The translations under genes and the position numbers were made by a program. From Pseudoduganella umbonata (GTDB lineage Bacteria > Pseudomonadota > Gammaproteobacteria > Burkholderiales > Burkholderiaceae_D): a stretch of DNA of 64,000 nt. The stretch spans positions 186,001-250,000 of the forward strand of contig NZ_JACHXS010000003.1 of assembly GCF_014192225.1 (NCBI RefSeq), given 5' to 3'. The first letter of the stretch is position 1; the number at the start of each line of letters is the position of its first letter. The notes beneath the pieces were generated by a model. That model was not told the DNA's origin, did not search any database, and saw only the letters and a program-made list of their open reading frames with translations. Below, in pieces: positions 37,027 through 45,169 of the stretch.

Positions 37027-37719
37027 CTAATAGTCGCCGGCATCGAATTTCGGCAGCGTGACCCGCTGCAGGCTGTCGCGGTCCAGCCCCGCACCCGGTT
37101 GCAGGCGCGGCGCCGCCGCCCAGTCGGCCGCGTCGTTGAAGCGCGGCTTGCCGGGGCGGTCGTGGATCACGAACAGCAGCTGGTTCAGCCAGATCGACTC
37201 GAAGCGGGCGCGCGGCAGTGCCCGCGTGCCGCCGGACGGATCGCCGACCAGCACGCGGCCATCGCGCACGCCCTTGACGACGACGAAATGGTGATAGCCA
37301 TGCTCGGCCACCAGCACGATGGCGGGAAAGCCGGCCTTGACCAGCTCGTCCAGCGGCTGCTGGAAACCATCGGCCTTGAACCCGTGCGCGGCCAGGAAAT
37401 TCTTCATGTCCAGCAGTGAAAAACCTTCGCGGCGGATGCGGGCCTGGTCGCCCCGCGCGAACATCTCGGTAAACGCCTGCTGCTCGTTGACCGGGTAGCC
37501 GTAGTGATGCGTCAGCAGCGTGGCCAGTGCCGCCGAGCCGCAGCTGAAGTCGAACTGCTGGCGTATCGTCTTCACGAAACGCGCTTCCTTCATGCTCGTG
37601 ACGCGCAGCGAGACCGGCCCGCCCGCGCCGAAAGGCAGGTCGGCCGCGTGCGCCGGCATGGCCAGCGCGAGCACGGCAAGCCACGCGGCCGCCCCCGTTG
37701 TCATGCAACGCCACGCCAT
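37027..37719 (-). CDS. C39-like cysteine protease (FapD-like)
   Basis: A 230-residue periplasmic protein. Signal peptide about 1-25. The papain-like C39 domain keeps all catalytic parts: Cys60 in FDFSCGSAALATLL, with the oxyanion Gln at QQFDF; His143/His144 in HGYHHFVVVKG; Asp160 in VGDPSGG. FapD of Pseudomonas has this domain and is thought to process or guide Fap subunits. The ATG overlaps the preceding stop by one base (TGATG), so translation is coupled to the small secreted partner. Confidence 0.85.
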   Translation of the reverse strand: MAWRCMTTGAAAWLAVLALAMPAHAADLPFGAGGPVSLRVTSMKEARFVKTIRQQFDFSCGSAALATLLTHHYGYPVNEQQAFTEMFARGDQARIRREGFSLLDMKNFLAAHGFKADGFQQPLDELVKAGFPAIVLVAEHGYHHFVVVKGVRDGRVLVGDPSGGTRALPRARFESIWLNQLLFVIHDRPGKPRFNDAADWAAAPRLQPGAGLDRDSLQRVTLPKFDAGDY

Positions 37720-38195
37720 CACTTGAACTGCACGTTGACGATGGTGGCGTTCTGGATCAGCACATTGGCGCCGGAATTCTGGATCACCATCGGCAATCCC
37801 GAGGCATTGCTGAACGCGCCATCGGTGATGATGTTCGACCCGGTGACCACGTTGCTGGCGGCATTGTTGCCGACCGTGCCGCCGAGCTTCATGTCGCTCC
37901 ACGGCGTATCGGTACCGCCGCGCAGCTGGGCCAGGCGCTCGTCGCTGAGAGCCCCGGTCGCCGGTGCCTGCACGGCCGGCAACGCCAGCGCCGGCAGGGC
38001 CGCGGGTTCCGCGCGCACCGCGAATTCGCGCGGCGCATCGCCGCCCGCGTCCACCCGCACCGCGGCTTCCCCGGCATGAACGCCCGTCCCGGCCACGGCC
38101 AGCAGCGCGGCGGCACAGGCGCGCGCCCAGACCCGTGCGCGTCCCGGTTGCCCGGCGCGCCACGCGGTTACCCGATTACTCGTTCGATCGTGCAT
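37719..38195 (-). CDS. Small secreted protein of the Fap-like operon
   Basis: A 158-residue protein. The ATG at 38195 is chosen because GGAGGA stands seven bases before it. After a signal peptide (about 20-43) there is a LSDERLAQLRGGTDTPWSD stretch, reminiscent of the double-Gly leader of bacteriocin-type substrates of C39 proteases, and an Asn/Val-rich C-terminus with VIQNSGANVLIQNATIVNVQ. The GG and the operon partner make it a candidate substrate of the adjacent protease. It sits in the fapA/B/C-type subunit region; I cannot assign it to one of these. Confidence 0.65.
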   Translation of the reverse strand: MHDRTSNRVTAWRAGQPGRARVWARACAAALLAVAGTGVHAGEAAVRVDAGGDAPREFAVRAEPAALPALALPAVQAPATGALSDERLAQLRGGTDTPWSDMKLGGTVGNNAASNVVTGSNIITDGAFSNASGLPMVIQNSGANVLIQNATIVNVQFK

Positions 38196-38284
38196 GGATC
38201 CTCCGTCAGGTTCGCCATGCCGCCGCCCGGCGTGCCGGGCAGCGGCCATCCGGCGCCGCGCATGGAGGCCGGCGCCGGCGTACA

Positions 38285-40600
38285 TCAACGACCCACGCCC
38301 AGGTTGGCCTGCACGTTGATGCTCTGCTGCACCAGCGAACTGACACCGCTGCTCTGGCTGATTACGGAAATGCCCGCCGCCGATTGCGCCACGCCGCTCA
38401 TCGTGTTCGACATGTTGAACGTGCCCGCATTGACGGTGTTCGTGCCGCCGGCACCGCCGGTACCGCCCGCACCCGCGCCACCGGTGGCCGAAGCCGTGGT
38501 GGAGCCAGCCGAGCCACCCGCGCCGCCGGTACCCGAACCGCCGGCACCGCCGGCACCGCCGTCACCCGCGGTGGCACTGCCGTTGGTCGCCGCACCGCCC
38601 GAGCCGGCGCCGCCGGTGGCCGTGCCGGCCGTCGCGGTACCGCCCGTGGCCGCGCCACCCGCAGCACCCGCACCCGCGGTATTCGATGCCGAACCGCTCG
38701 ATGCGCCGGCACCGCCCGCGGCACCGGCCGCACCCGCGCCGGCCACGCTGGAGCCGTTGCCGCCGGCAGCGCCGTCGCCACCCGCGCCACCGGTGCCGGT
38801 CGCGCCCGCGCCGCCCGTCGTGCTGGCCGTTGCGCCGGCACCGCCCGCGCCCGTGGTGTTGGTACCGCCCGCCGCACCGGCGCCGGCCGTGTTGGCCGCC
38901 GACGAACCGGCACCGCCCGCGGCACCGGCACCCGCCGTGTTGCTGCCGGCCGCACCGGCACCGCCCGCCGCGCCGGCACCCGCCGTGTTGCTGCCGGCCG
39001 CACCGGCGCCGCCTGCCGCGCCGGAACCGCCCGCCGCGCCGGCACCGCCCGCGGCGCCGGCACCGCCCGCGCCCGCGGTGTTGGTGCCGGCCGTTGCCGT
39101 GGTGGCGCCCGTGGTGGCTGCACCGCCGGTACCCGCGCCGCCCGCACCGGCGCCGCCGGTGCCCGTCGCACCCGTGCCTGCACCGCCCGAACCCGCACCG
39201 CCGGTGCCGGTGGCGCCCGTGCCGGCGCCGCCCGTGCCGGCGCCGCTGCCGGCGCTGGCCGTCTGGTCACCGGACGTGCCCGGGGTATCGCCGCCGGCCG
39301 GCACGGCATTGGTGTTGCCCGAACTGGCCGAACCGGTGGCTGCGTAGCCGCCCGTGCCGGTTCCGCCGGTACCCGTGCCGCCAGGACCGTTGCCGCCGCT
39401 GCCGGCACCGCCGGTACCCGTGCCGCCAGGACCATTGCCGCCATTGCCGGCACCGGCCGAGGCCGTGCTTCCCGCGCCCGTGTCGCCCGACGAGGCCGCG
39501 CCGCCCGCCGCGCCGTTGCCACCCGTGCCGCCCGCACCGCCGGCAGCGCCGGCGCCGCCCGTGCCGCCCGCGCCGCCCGTGGCCGCGCCCGTGTAGCCGC
39601 CGGTGCCGCCCGTGCCGCCGCCGCCGCCGCTGGCTGCGCCGGTATAGCCGCCGGTGCCGCCCGCGCCGCCAGAGCCGCCCGTGGCTGCGCCCGTATAGCC
39701 GCCGGCGCCGCCCTGTGCGCCGCTGGCGTTGCCGCTGCTGCCGCCGGAGCCGCCGGTGGCCGCGCCTGCCAGGCCGCCCGCGCCGCCGGTACCCGCGCCG
39801 CCCGCCGCGGCACTGCCGCCTGCGCCGCCGTAGCCGTCGGAACTGCGGCCGCCGGTGCCGCCGGCGCCGCCCGCGCCGCCCGCGCCGCCCGCGCCCGAGT
39901 TGGCGCCGCTTGCCGCGCCGCCGGCGCCGCCGGTGCCCGCATAGGCCGCACCCGTACTGGCCGTACCGCCGGTGGCACTGCCGCCGTTGCCGTTGCCGCC
40001 ATTGGCGCTGCCATTGGTTGCCACGCCGCCGATGGCGCCCGATGCGCCGGCGCCGCCATTGCCGGCCGCGCCACTGCCGCCGGTGGAGGTGGCGTTGCCG
40101 CCGCCTGCCGCGCCGCCGGTGCCGCCGGTGCCGTTGCCGCCGTTGGCGCTGCCGTTATTGGTGGCGACGTTGCCGATGTGGTGCACGTTATTGCCGGTCA
40201 CCGTGCCGGTCAGCGTGCTGATGGCGGTCGCCGTCGACGTGTTGAACGCGTTGGTCAGGCTCGACGTTGCGGTGGCGCCATTGTTGGCGGCGGCAGCGCC
40301 GACCGCGGCGGCACGTGCTGCGCCGCTGCTGTTGTTATTGTTGTTGGCCTGGCTGTAGTCGTTGTCGCGGTTGGTGCTGGAATCGTTGTTGTTGTCGTTG
40401 GCCTGGCTATAGTCGTTGTCGCGGTTGGTGCTGGAATCGTTGTTCCGGTTGGTGCTGCTGTCCTGCACCGCCGACGCGTTGTCGTTGGCATGCGCCCCGG
40501 CGCCGCTCTGCGTGACGCTGTTGCCCGGCTCGGTCGTCTGCGCCTGTGCGCCCACGCTGAAGGCGAGCGCGATTGCCGCGGCAATCATGGTTTTTTTCAT
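38285..40600 (-). CDS. Gly/Ala/Asn/Thr-rich secreted fibril candidate
   Basis: A 771-residue exported protein, first gene of the Fap-like operon. Signal peptide about 1-20 (ending VGAQAQ). An Asn/Ser/Asp-rich part (about 35-90, with NRDNDYSQANDN repeated) and a non-repeat segment (TSSLTNAFNTSTATAISTL) lead to some 520 residues built from GAGAAGGAG, SNTAGAG and GTGGAG blocks. The last 40 residues are normal: GVAQSAAGISVISQ, then SSLVQQSINVQANL. GGAGAAG precedes the ATG. The composition resembles PE-PGRS or silk-like proteins, and position suggests the main matrix fibre. High-frequency internal repeats mean length is likely to vary between strains. Confidence 0.75.
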   Translation of the reverse strand: MKKTMIAAAIALAFSVGAQAQTTEPGNSVTQSGAGAHANDNASAVQDSSTNRNNDSSTNRDNDYSQANDNNNDSSTNRDNDYSQANNNNNSSGAARAAAVGAAAANNGATATSSLTNAFNTSTATAISTLTGTVTGNNVHHIGNVATNNGSANGGNGTGGTGGAAGGGNATSTGGSGAAGNGGAGASGAIGGVATNGSANGGNGNGGSATGGTASTGAAYAGTGGAGGAASGANSGAGGAGGAGGAGGTGGRSSDGYGGAGGSAAAGGAGTGGAGGLAGAATGGSGGSSGNASGAQGGAGGYTGAATGGSGGAGGTGGYTGAASGGGGGTGGTGGYTGAATGGAGGTGGAGAAGGAGGTGGNGAAGGAASSGDTGAGSTASAGAGNGGNGPGGTGTGGAGSGGNGPGGTGTGGTGTGGYAATGSASSGNTNAVPAGGDTPGTSGDQTASAGSGAGTGGAGTGATGTGGAGSGGAGTGATGTGGAGAGGAGTGGAATTGATTATAGTNTAGAGGAGAAGGAGAAGGSGAAGGAGAAGSNTAGAGAAGGAGAAGSNTAGAGAAGGAGSSAANTAGAGAAGGTNTTGAGGAGATASTTGGAGATGTGGAGGDGAAGGNGSSVAGAGAAGAAGGAGASSGSASNTAGAGAAGGAATGGTATAGTATGGAGSGGAATNGSATAGDGGAGGAGGSGTGGAGGSAGSTTASATGGAGAGGTGGAGGTNTVNAGTFNMSNTMSGVAQSAAGISVISQSSGVSSLVQQSINVQANLGVGR

Positions 40601-40670
40601 TTGCTTCTCCACTGAAGTAGTTTGGCCGATTCACCCCGCTGAGAATGAATTCCTCAGCAGCCTCGACGTT

Positions 40671-40685
40671 GCAAGGTTGATGCCA
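40671..40685 (-). promoter_or_regulatory. Sigma-54 (-24/-12) promoter of the Fap-like operon
   Basis: Read on the minus strand: TGGCAT-CAACC-TTGC followed by A. The GG and GC elements and their spacing are exact; only the sixth base of the -24 box differs from consensus. Start of transcription is predicted near 40660, giving a leader of about 60 bases. The neighbouring sigma-54 activator gene supports it. Confidence 0.7.
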
Positions 40686-40771
40686 TCGGCCTGAGCCATC
40701 AGTAAGCGCTTGAAATCGTTGACTTATCTGCTTTGCTACACTTTAGACAATATGACTAGAATAAGTATTTT

Positions 40772-40787
40772 GTAACGTTGCTGTTAC
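40772..40787. promoter_or_regulatory. Activator-site candidate 1, GTAAC-N6-GTTAC
   Basis: A perfect 5-bp inverted repeat with 6-bp spacer, centred about 107 bp upstream of the -12 element. The second, identical-architecture site is centred 84 bp farther. Likely enhancer for the sigma-54 activator. Confidence 0.6.
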
Positions 40788-40855
40788 TACCATGGGCGCC
40801 AGATCGCCCTCCGCGTGGCAGGTTTTCAGTGGAGAATCGTGGAAAAATACCGGCT

Positions 40856-40871
40856 GTAACAAATACGTTAC
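40856..40871. promoter_or_regulatory. Activator-site candidate 2, GTAAC-N6-GTTAC
   Basis: The inverted repeat extends by one more base pair (TGTAAC-N6-GTTACA, 40855-40872). Centre-to-centre distance from site 1 is 84 bp, eight helical turns, so both lie on the same face of the DNA. Typical distance for bacterial enhancer sites. Confidence 0.6.
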
Positions 40872-40988
40872 AAAAGGTCGGGATCGGCAGGGTGTTACGA
40901 AGGCGCTGTTCGCGTAAAGTCGGTTTTGCCTGCAGGTATGGAAGTTTCTGCTCTTGTCGGTGTCGGGAGACCTCGGCGCGCCGGCGAT

Positions 40989-41470
40989 TTACGCCAAGGC
41001 AACTCGAAGCCAAAGCGCCGGAGCCGTTAATGCAGCGGCGTCGAGGACCCTCTGCCACCCGGTGTAGTTGGCCAGGTAGAGACTGGCCACGCCATTGAAT
41101 CGGCGCAGCCACGTCTTGAAGCGGCTATGCCATCCATTCACACCCTGGATGTGGATCGCGCCGCGCGCCCCGATGCCGGCCCTGACGTTGACCGCTTCGT
41201 GTGCGACGCCGGCCTGCCGCGCAAACGCTTTATAGGCATTGGCCCCGTCGCTGACGAGCAGGACGTCCTTTGCCAGTACCGGCAGCAAGTGCCTGGCCAG
41301 CTGGCTGGCGGTCACCGGACCGCGGCCGGTGGCGAAGTCGCAGGTTTGCCGATTGCGGTCGCGGGCGACCAGGATGCAGTCCAGTTCCGCGCCGATGCCG
41401 CGCCGGCTGGCCTTGCCGCCGCGCTTGCGGGGCGGATGACGCGCGCTGGTGATCAGGAACGCTTGCGCGC
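40989..41470 (-). pseudogene. IS1595/ISXO2-type transposase, 5'-truncated remnant
   Basis: The frame open on the minus strand from about 41470 reads [21 protein letters not shown], then DCILVARDRN, VLLVSDGANAYKAF, HIQGVNGWHSRFKTWLRRF and NGVASLYLANYTGW, the C-terminal DDE half of ISXO2-like transposases. The N-terminal zinc-ribbon and first half are missing: the upstream border falls in the 3' end of the sigma-54 activator gene (stop 41453), with about 18 bp of overlap. No terminal inverted repeats are recognisable. It separates the activator gene from its presumed target promoter. Confidence 0.8.
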
Positions 41471-42787
41471 GGCGGCCTCGATGCCATGCTTGGCCATCAG
41501 GCGATACAGCGTCATCCGGGAAATGCCGAGATCGCGGGCGACGTCGGTGAGGCTCTTGCCGGCGCCCAGGCCCGCTTCGATGGCGGCACGTTCGGCCTGC
41601 ACGCGCGCGCCGTTCAGCGCCACGCCGGAACCGGCGGTGGCGGCGTCGAGGCCCAGGTCCTGCGGCGTGATCAGCCGCCCTTCGGCCATCACCGACGCGC
41701 GCCGCACGCGGTTCAGCAGTTCGCGCACATTGCCGGGCCAGTCGTGCGCGGCCAGCGCCGCCAGCGCGGCACGGGAAAAGCCCTTGACGTGCGCGGAACG
41801 CTCGCGGGCGTAATCCTGGAAAAAGGTTTCCGCCAGCGCCTGCACGTCGTCGCCCCGTTCGCGCAGCGGCGGCAGTTCCAGCGACAGCACGTTCAGGCGA
41901 TAGAACAGATCTTCCCGGAACGTGCCGCGCGCCACCGCCTCGTGCAGCCGCACGTGCGACGCGGCAACGATGCGCACGTCGACCTCGACCGGGCGGGTAC
42001 CGCCGACCCGCGAGATGGTTTTTTCCTGCAGGAAGCGCAGCAGGTTGGCCTGCAGGTCGAGTGGCAGGTCGGCGATTTCATCGAGGAACAGCGTGCCGCC
42101 GCTGGCCGATTCGATCAGGCCGGCGCGCGCCTTGGCGGCGCCGGTAAAGGCGCCCTTCTCGTGGCCGAACAGTTCCGACTGGACCAGCCCGGTCGGGATC
42201 GCGCCGCAATTGATCGGCACGAATGGCCCGGCGCGCCTGGCCGATCCCTCGTGCACGGCGCGCGCCACCAGTTCCTTGCCGGTGCCGCTCTCGCCCCAGA
42301 TCAGCACGGGCGCCTCGGCGCATGCGACCTTGTGCAGCCGCTGGCGCAGCGCCGCAATGGCCCGGCTGTCGCCGGTCAGCCGCATGCCGCTCGGACTGGC
42401 GAGGCGCGGCGCCGGTGCGGCAAGCGTGGCAAAACCGTGGGCATGCCCGAGCGTATGGCTGAGCCGCGCCAGGTCGACCGGCAGCGTGTGGTAGTCGATG
42501 CAATGGTCGTGGATCAGGCGGCGGTAGCGTTCATCCTCCAGCGCCTCGGCGCCGCACACGGCCACCCACTTCACGCGCCAGTGCTCGCGCAGGAAATGCT
42601 CGACGCGCTCGAGCATGTCGCGGGTGCCCAGTTCGATGATGCCGACCAGGCACGGCAAGCTGCCCAGCACGGCGTTCGCCTCGTCGAGATCGGTCACAGC
42701 GCGCAATTCGAAACCGCGGGCCACGGCCAGCGCCGCACCTGCGTCCCAATGTCTTCCTGCAATGCTCAGCAGTCTCTTTGTTGTCAT
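41453..42787 (-). CDS. Sigma-54-dependent activator with receiver-like N-terminus (VpsR-like)
   Basis: A 444-residue enhancer-binding protein. The AAA+ domain (about 135-365) has Walker A GESGTGKE (165-172), the sigma-54-contacting GAFTGA loop (212-217), Walker [14 protein letters not shown] and the Arg-finger region. A Fis-type helix-turn-helix ends the protein ([19 protein letters not shown]). The N-terminal 120 residues look like a receiver domain, but the phosphorylation site position holds Glu52 ([11 protein letters not shown]) and the acidic pair is absent; VpsR-type regulators with such degenerate receivers respond to c-di-GMP. The start at 42787 begins the conserved part. It is the best candidate activator for the Fap-like promoter. 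Confidence 0.87.
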   Translation of the reverse strand: MTTKRLLSIAGRHWDAGAALAVARGFELRAVTDLDEANAVLGSLPCLVGIIELGTRDMLERVEHFLREHWRVKWVAVCGAEALEDERYRRLIHDHCIDYHTLPVDLARLSHTLGHAHGFATLAAPAPRLASPSGMRLTGDSRAIAALRQRLHKVACAEAPVLIWGESGTGKELVARAVHEGSARRAGPFVPINCGAIPTGLVQSELFGHEKGAFTGAAKARAGLIESASGGTLFLDEIADLPLDLQANLLRFLQEKTISRVGGTRPVEVDVRIVAASHVRLHEAVARGTFREDLFYRLNVLSLELPPLRERGDDVQALAETFFQDYARERSAHVKGFSRAALAALAAHDWPGNVRELLNRVRRASVMAEGRLITPQDLGLDAATAGSGVALNGARVQAERAAIEAGLGAGKSLTDVARDLGISRMTLYRLMAKHGIEAAARKRS

Positions 42788-43080
42788 TTTTATATCACTC
42801 GTGACAGCTAACCGGATGCCTGGCAATGGTGGCCGGGGCGCCATCCAAGGTCTTGGAATCGGGTGAGATCGGACAGCGCAATGTCGCGCCCGCAACGCGC
42901 GCGTTACGATATTCGTTTTTATTATTTTGGAAGTGAAATAGCGGAAGTATGGCCACGATCGCGTGCGTTGCGGCATCCAGCTACTATAGGCGAGTGCTGG
43001 ACGATGCGCCAACACGCCTGCAATACTAAGTTGTTTCCGCGCCATGGCTGGCGGGACCGGACGACCGCCGGGGCCGGCGC

Positions 43081-43155
43081 CGCGGGGCCCATCGCGGGGC
43101 CCATCGCGGGGTAAAGTACGGGGAAAAGTACAGGGAAAGTACAGGGCAGTAGTAC
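43081..43155. repeat. Short tandem repeats in the activator/chemoreceptor gap
   Basis: CGCGGGGCCCAT is repeated two and a half times, and at once AAAGTACGGGG, AAAAGTACAGGG, AAAGTACAGGG and AGTAGTACGG follow, a degenerate 11-13-bp tandem series. The 393-bp gap (42788-43180) has no gene. Confidence 0.7.
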
Positions 43156-43180
43156 GGCGCGATGTACCGCTGCCGGCCTG

Positions 43181-44770
43181 TCAGCGCAAGGCTGCCAGGC
43201 GCCCGGCGACCTGCGGTTCCGCTGCGGCGATGCGGAACTGCTGCATCAGCGTACTGAGCACCTGGGCCTGCTGCCGCAGCGACTCCGACGCCGCCGCCAC
43301 TTCCTCGACCAGCGCGGCATTGTTCTGGGTATCGCGCTCCAGGCCGGCCACCGCATCGTTCATCTGGGCAATGCCGTCCGTTTGCGCATGCGCAGCGTCG
43401 CCGATCCGCGCCATCAGCGTGCTCACGCCGTCCACGCGTTCCAGCATGCCGCCCATGGTGGCCTGGGCACCGGCGGCCAGGCCGGCGCCCTGCCCGATGG
43501 TGGCCACCGAATCGGCGATCAGCGCCTTGATCTCGCGCGCCGCGGTGGCCGAGCGCTGGGCCAGTGCCCGCACCTCGCTGGCCACCACGGCAAAGCCGCG
43601 CCCCTGTTCGCCGGCGCGGGCCGCCTCGACGGCCGCGTTCAGCGCCAGGATGTTGGTCTGGAATGCGATGCCGTCGATGACGGCGATGATGTCGACGATC
43701 CGGTCGGCCGACTGGCTGATGCCATCCATCGTGGAGCTCACCTGTGCGATGGCACTGCCGCCCTGCCCGGCCACGTCCGCCGCGCCCTGCGCCAGCCGGG
43801 CGGCATCGACCGCCTGGGCGCCGTTGATGCGCACCGTGGTGGCCAGCTGGTCCAGCGCGGCCGAAGTTTCCTGCAGCGTGGCGGCCTGGCGTTCGGTGCG
43901 CCGCGACAGGTCGAGATTGCCATGCGCGACCTCGACGGAGGCCGCATCGATCGCCGCCGCCGCATCGCGCACGCCGCCGACGGTACGCGCCAGGCGCCGC
44001 GCCATCTCGTTCAGTGCGTCGAGCAGCTGGCCCACTTCGTCCTGGCGGCCATGGCGCAATGCTCCCGTCAGGTCGCCTTCGGCGGCGCGCTCGGCAAAGG
44101 CGACGGCATCGCGCAGCGGCCGCACGATGCTGCGCGTGAGCAGCAGGGCCAGCACGCCGCCGGCCAGCAGCGCCAGCAGGCCGAGCCCGCCCAGCAGCAC
44201 GCGCATCGCGACGACCGTGTCGCGCGAATCTTCCGACACCTGCCGTGCCGCCCGCTCCTGGTGGCCGAGCAGCGCGTCGAGCGCCGCCATGTAGCCGGCC
44301 AGCCGCGGTTCGAAGGCGGAGCCGATCAGTTCATCGACCTGCTGGGTGCGGCCCATTTCCTTCTGCCTGAAGATCGCGTCGCGCACCGCATGGAACTGCT
44401 GCTGCTGGCGCCGCATCGCCGCCGTCAGCGCCAGTTCGCCGGCATCGCCGCGCTGCTGCGCCAATGCCCGCTGCAGCCGTTGCGTTACCTTTTCCCCGGC
44501 GGCCAGCTGCGCCATGAAGGCGTCGGCCACTTCCAGGCTGTCGCTGCGGGCGATCGACAGGGCACGCAGCGCGTTCAGCTGCTCGCTGGCACGCAGCTCG
44601 ATCGTCAGGCGCTGCCGCGCGAGCTTGTCCTCGGCGAGCAGTTCGGCATTGGCGGCCACGTTCTGCAGCGACCACAGCGACGTCAGCGTCACCATCGCCA
44701 GCATGGCAAGGATGGCGGCGAAGGCGGCAACGACACGGGCACCGGTGTGGCGGCGGAGAAGGTTCGGCAT
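43181..44770 (-). CDS. Methyl-accepting chemotaxis protein
   Basis: A 529-residue transmembrane chemoreceptor. First membrane helix about 10-35, a four-helix-type ligand domain of about 150 residues, second helix about 190-215 ([21 protein letters not shown]), HAMP ([20 protein letters not shown]), then the signalling hairpin with the conserved tip [42 protein letters not shown]. It lacks a C-terminal NWETF-like pentapeptide for CheR. Ligand unknown; no che genes adjacent. Confidence 0.92.
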   Translation of the reverse strand: MPNLLRRHTGARVVAAFAAILAMLAMVTLTSLWSLQNVAANAELLAEDKLARQRLTIELRASEQLNALRALSIARSDSLEVADAFMAQLAAGEKVTQRLQRALAQQRGDAGELALTAAMRRQQQQFHAVRDAIFRQKEMGRTQQVDELIGSAFEPRLAGYMAALDALLGHQERAARQVSEDSRDTVVAMRVLLGGLGLLALLAGGVLALLLTRSIVRPLRDAVAFAERAAEGDLTGALRHGRQDEVGQLLDALNEMARRLARTVGGVRDAAAAIDAASVEVAHGNLDLSRRTERQAATLQETSAALDQLATTVRINGAQAVDAARLAQGAADVAGQGGSAIAQVSSTMDGISQSADRIVDIIAVIDGIAFQTNILALNAAVEAARAGEQGRGFAVVASEVRALAQRSATAAREIKALIADSVATIGQGAGLAAGAQATMGGMLERVDGVSTLMARIGDAAHAQTDGIAQMNDAVAGLERDTQNNAALVEEVAAASESLRQQAQVLSTLMQQFRIAAAEPQVAGRLAALR

Positions 44771-44833
44771 GGGGCAGCGATCTGGGGTTACGGACAGCGC
44801 GCATTGTAGGGAGCCGTTGTGACGTGGATGTGA

Positions 44834-44859
44834 CAAAACGTAATATAAATTGCGTTTTG
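44834..44859. promoter_or_regulatory. Palindrome upstream of the chemoreceptor gene
   Basis: Eleven-base arms (CAAAACGTAAT and ATTGCGTTTTG, one mismatch) surround ATAA, 64-89 bp before the chemoreceptor start in the 399-bp divergent gap. It is embedded in AT-rich DNA suited to a promoter, so it may be an operator. The rest of the gap carries short GAGTCC and GTGTAAAA repetitions and no gene. Confidence 0.55.
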
Positions 44860-45169
44860 GAACTGCCAAGGCTGCTGCCGCCGCCGGTCATGCTGCCGAC
44901 ATATTGATTGCGTACGCTGGAGGATGCGGTCCTCATGCCGGCGCCCGCTGTCGCGCCGTCCTTTCCGCGTGTAAAATCCGGTAATGCCGTGTAAAAAATG
45001 GCGGCGCCCTGGCGACGGGATCGTGCATTGTCCCTACAATGCAGTAGTCCAGCAACAGTCGACCAGGCCCGCGCACGAGTCCCGAGTCCGAGTCCCAAGT
45101 CCGTAATGCACTAGTCCGCTAGTCGTTACTTAACCGCTGTCGCAACAAGAAAAATCCAGACGTCCGGTA

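Noticed and set aside
38686..40221. Long plus-strand open frame rich in Arg and Cys opposite the Gly-rich gene
   Set aside because: It is the complement of GC-rich repeats; three plus-strand frames are open there and only the minus-strand product has a signal peptide, ribosome site and promoter.
41230..41487. Small minus-strand frame over the transposase remnant
   Set aside because: The transposase-like translation is in another frame.
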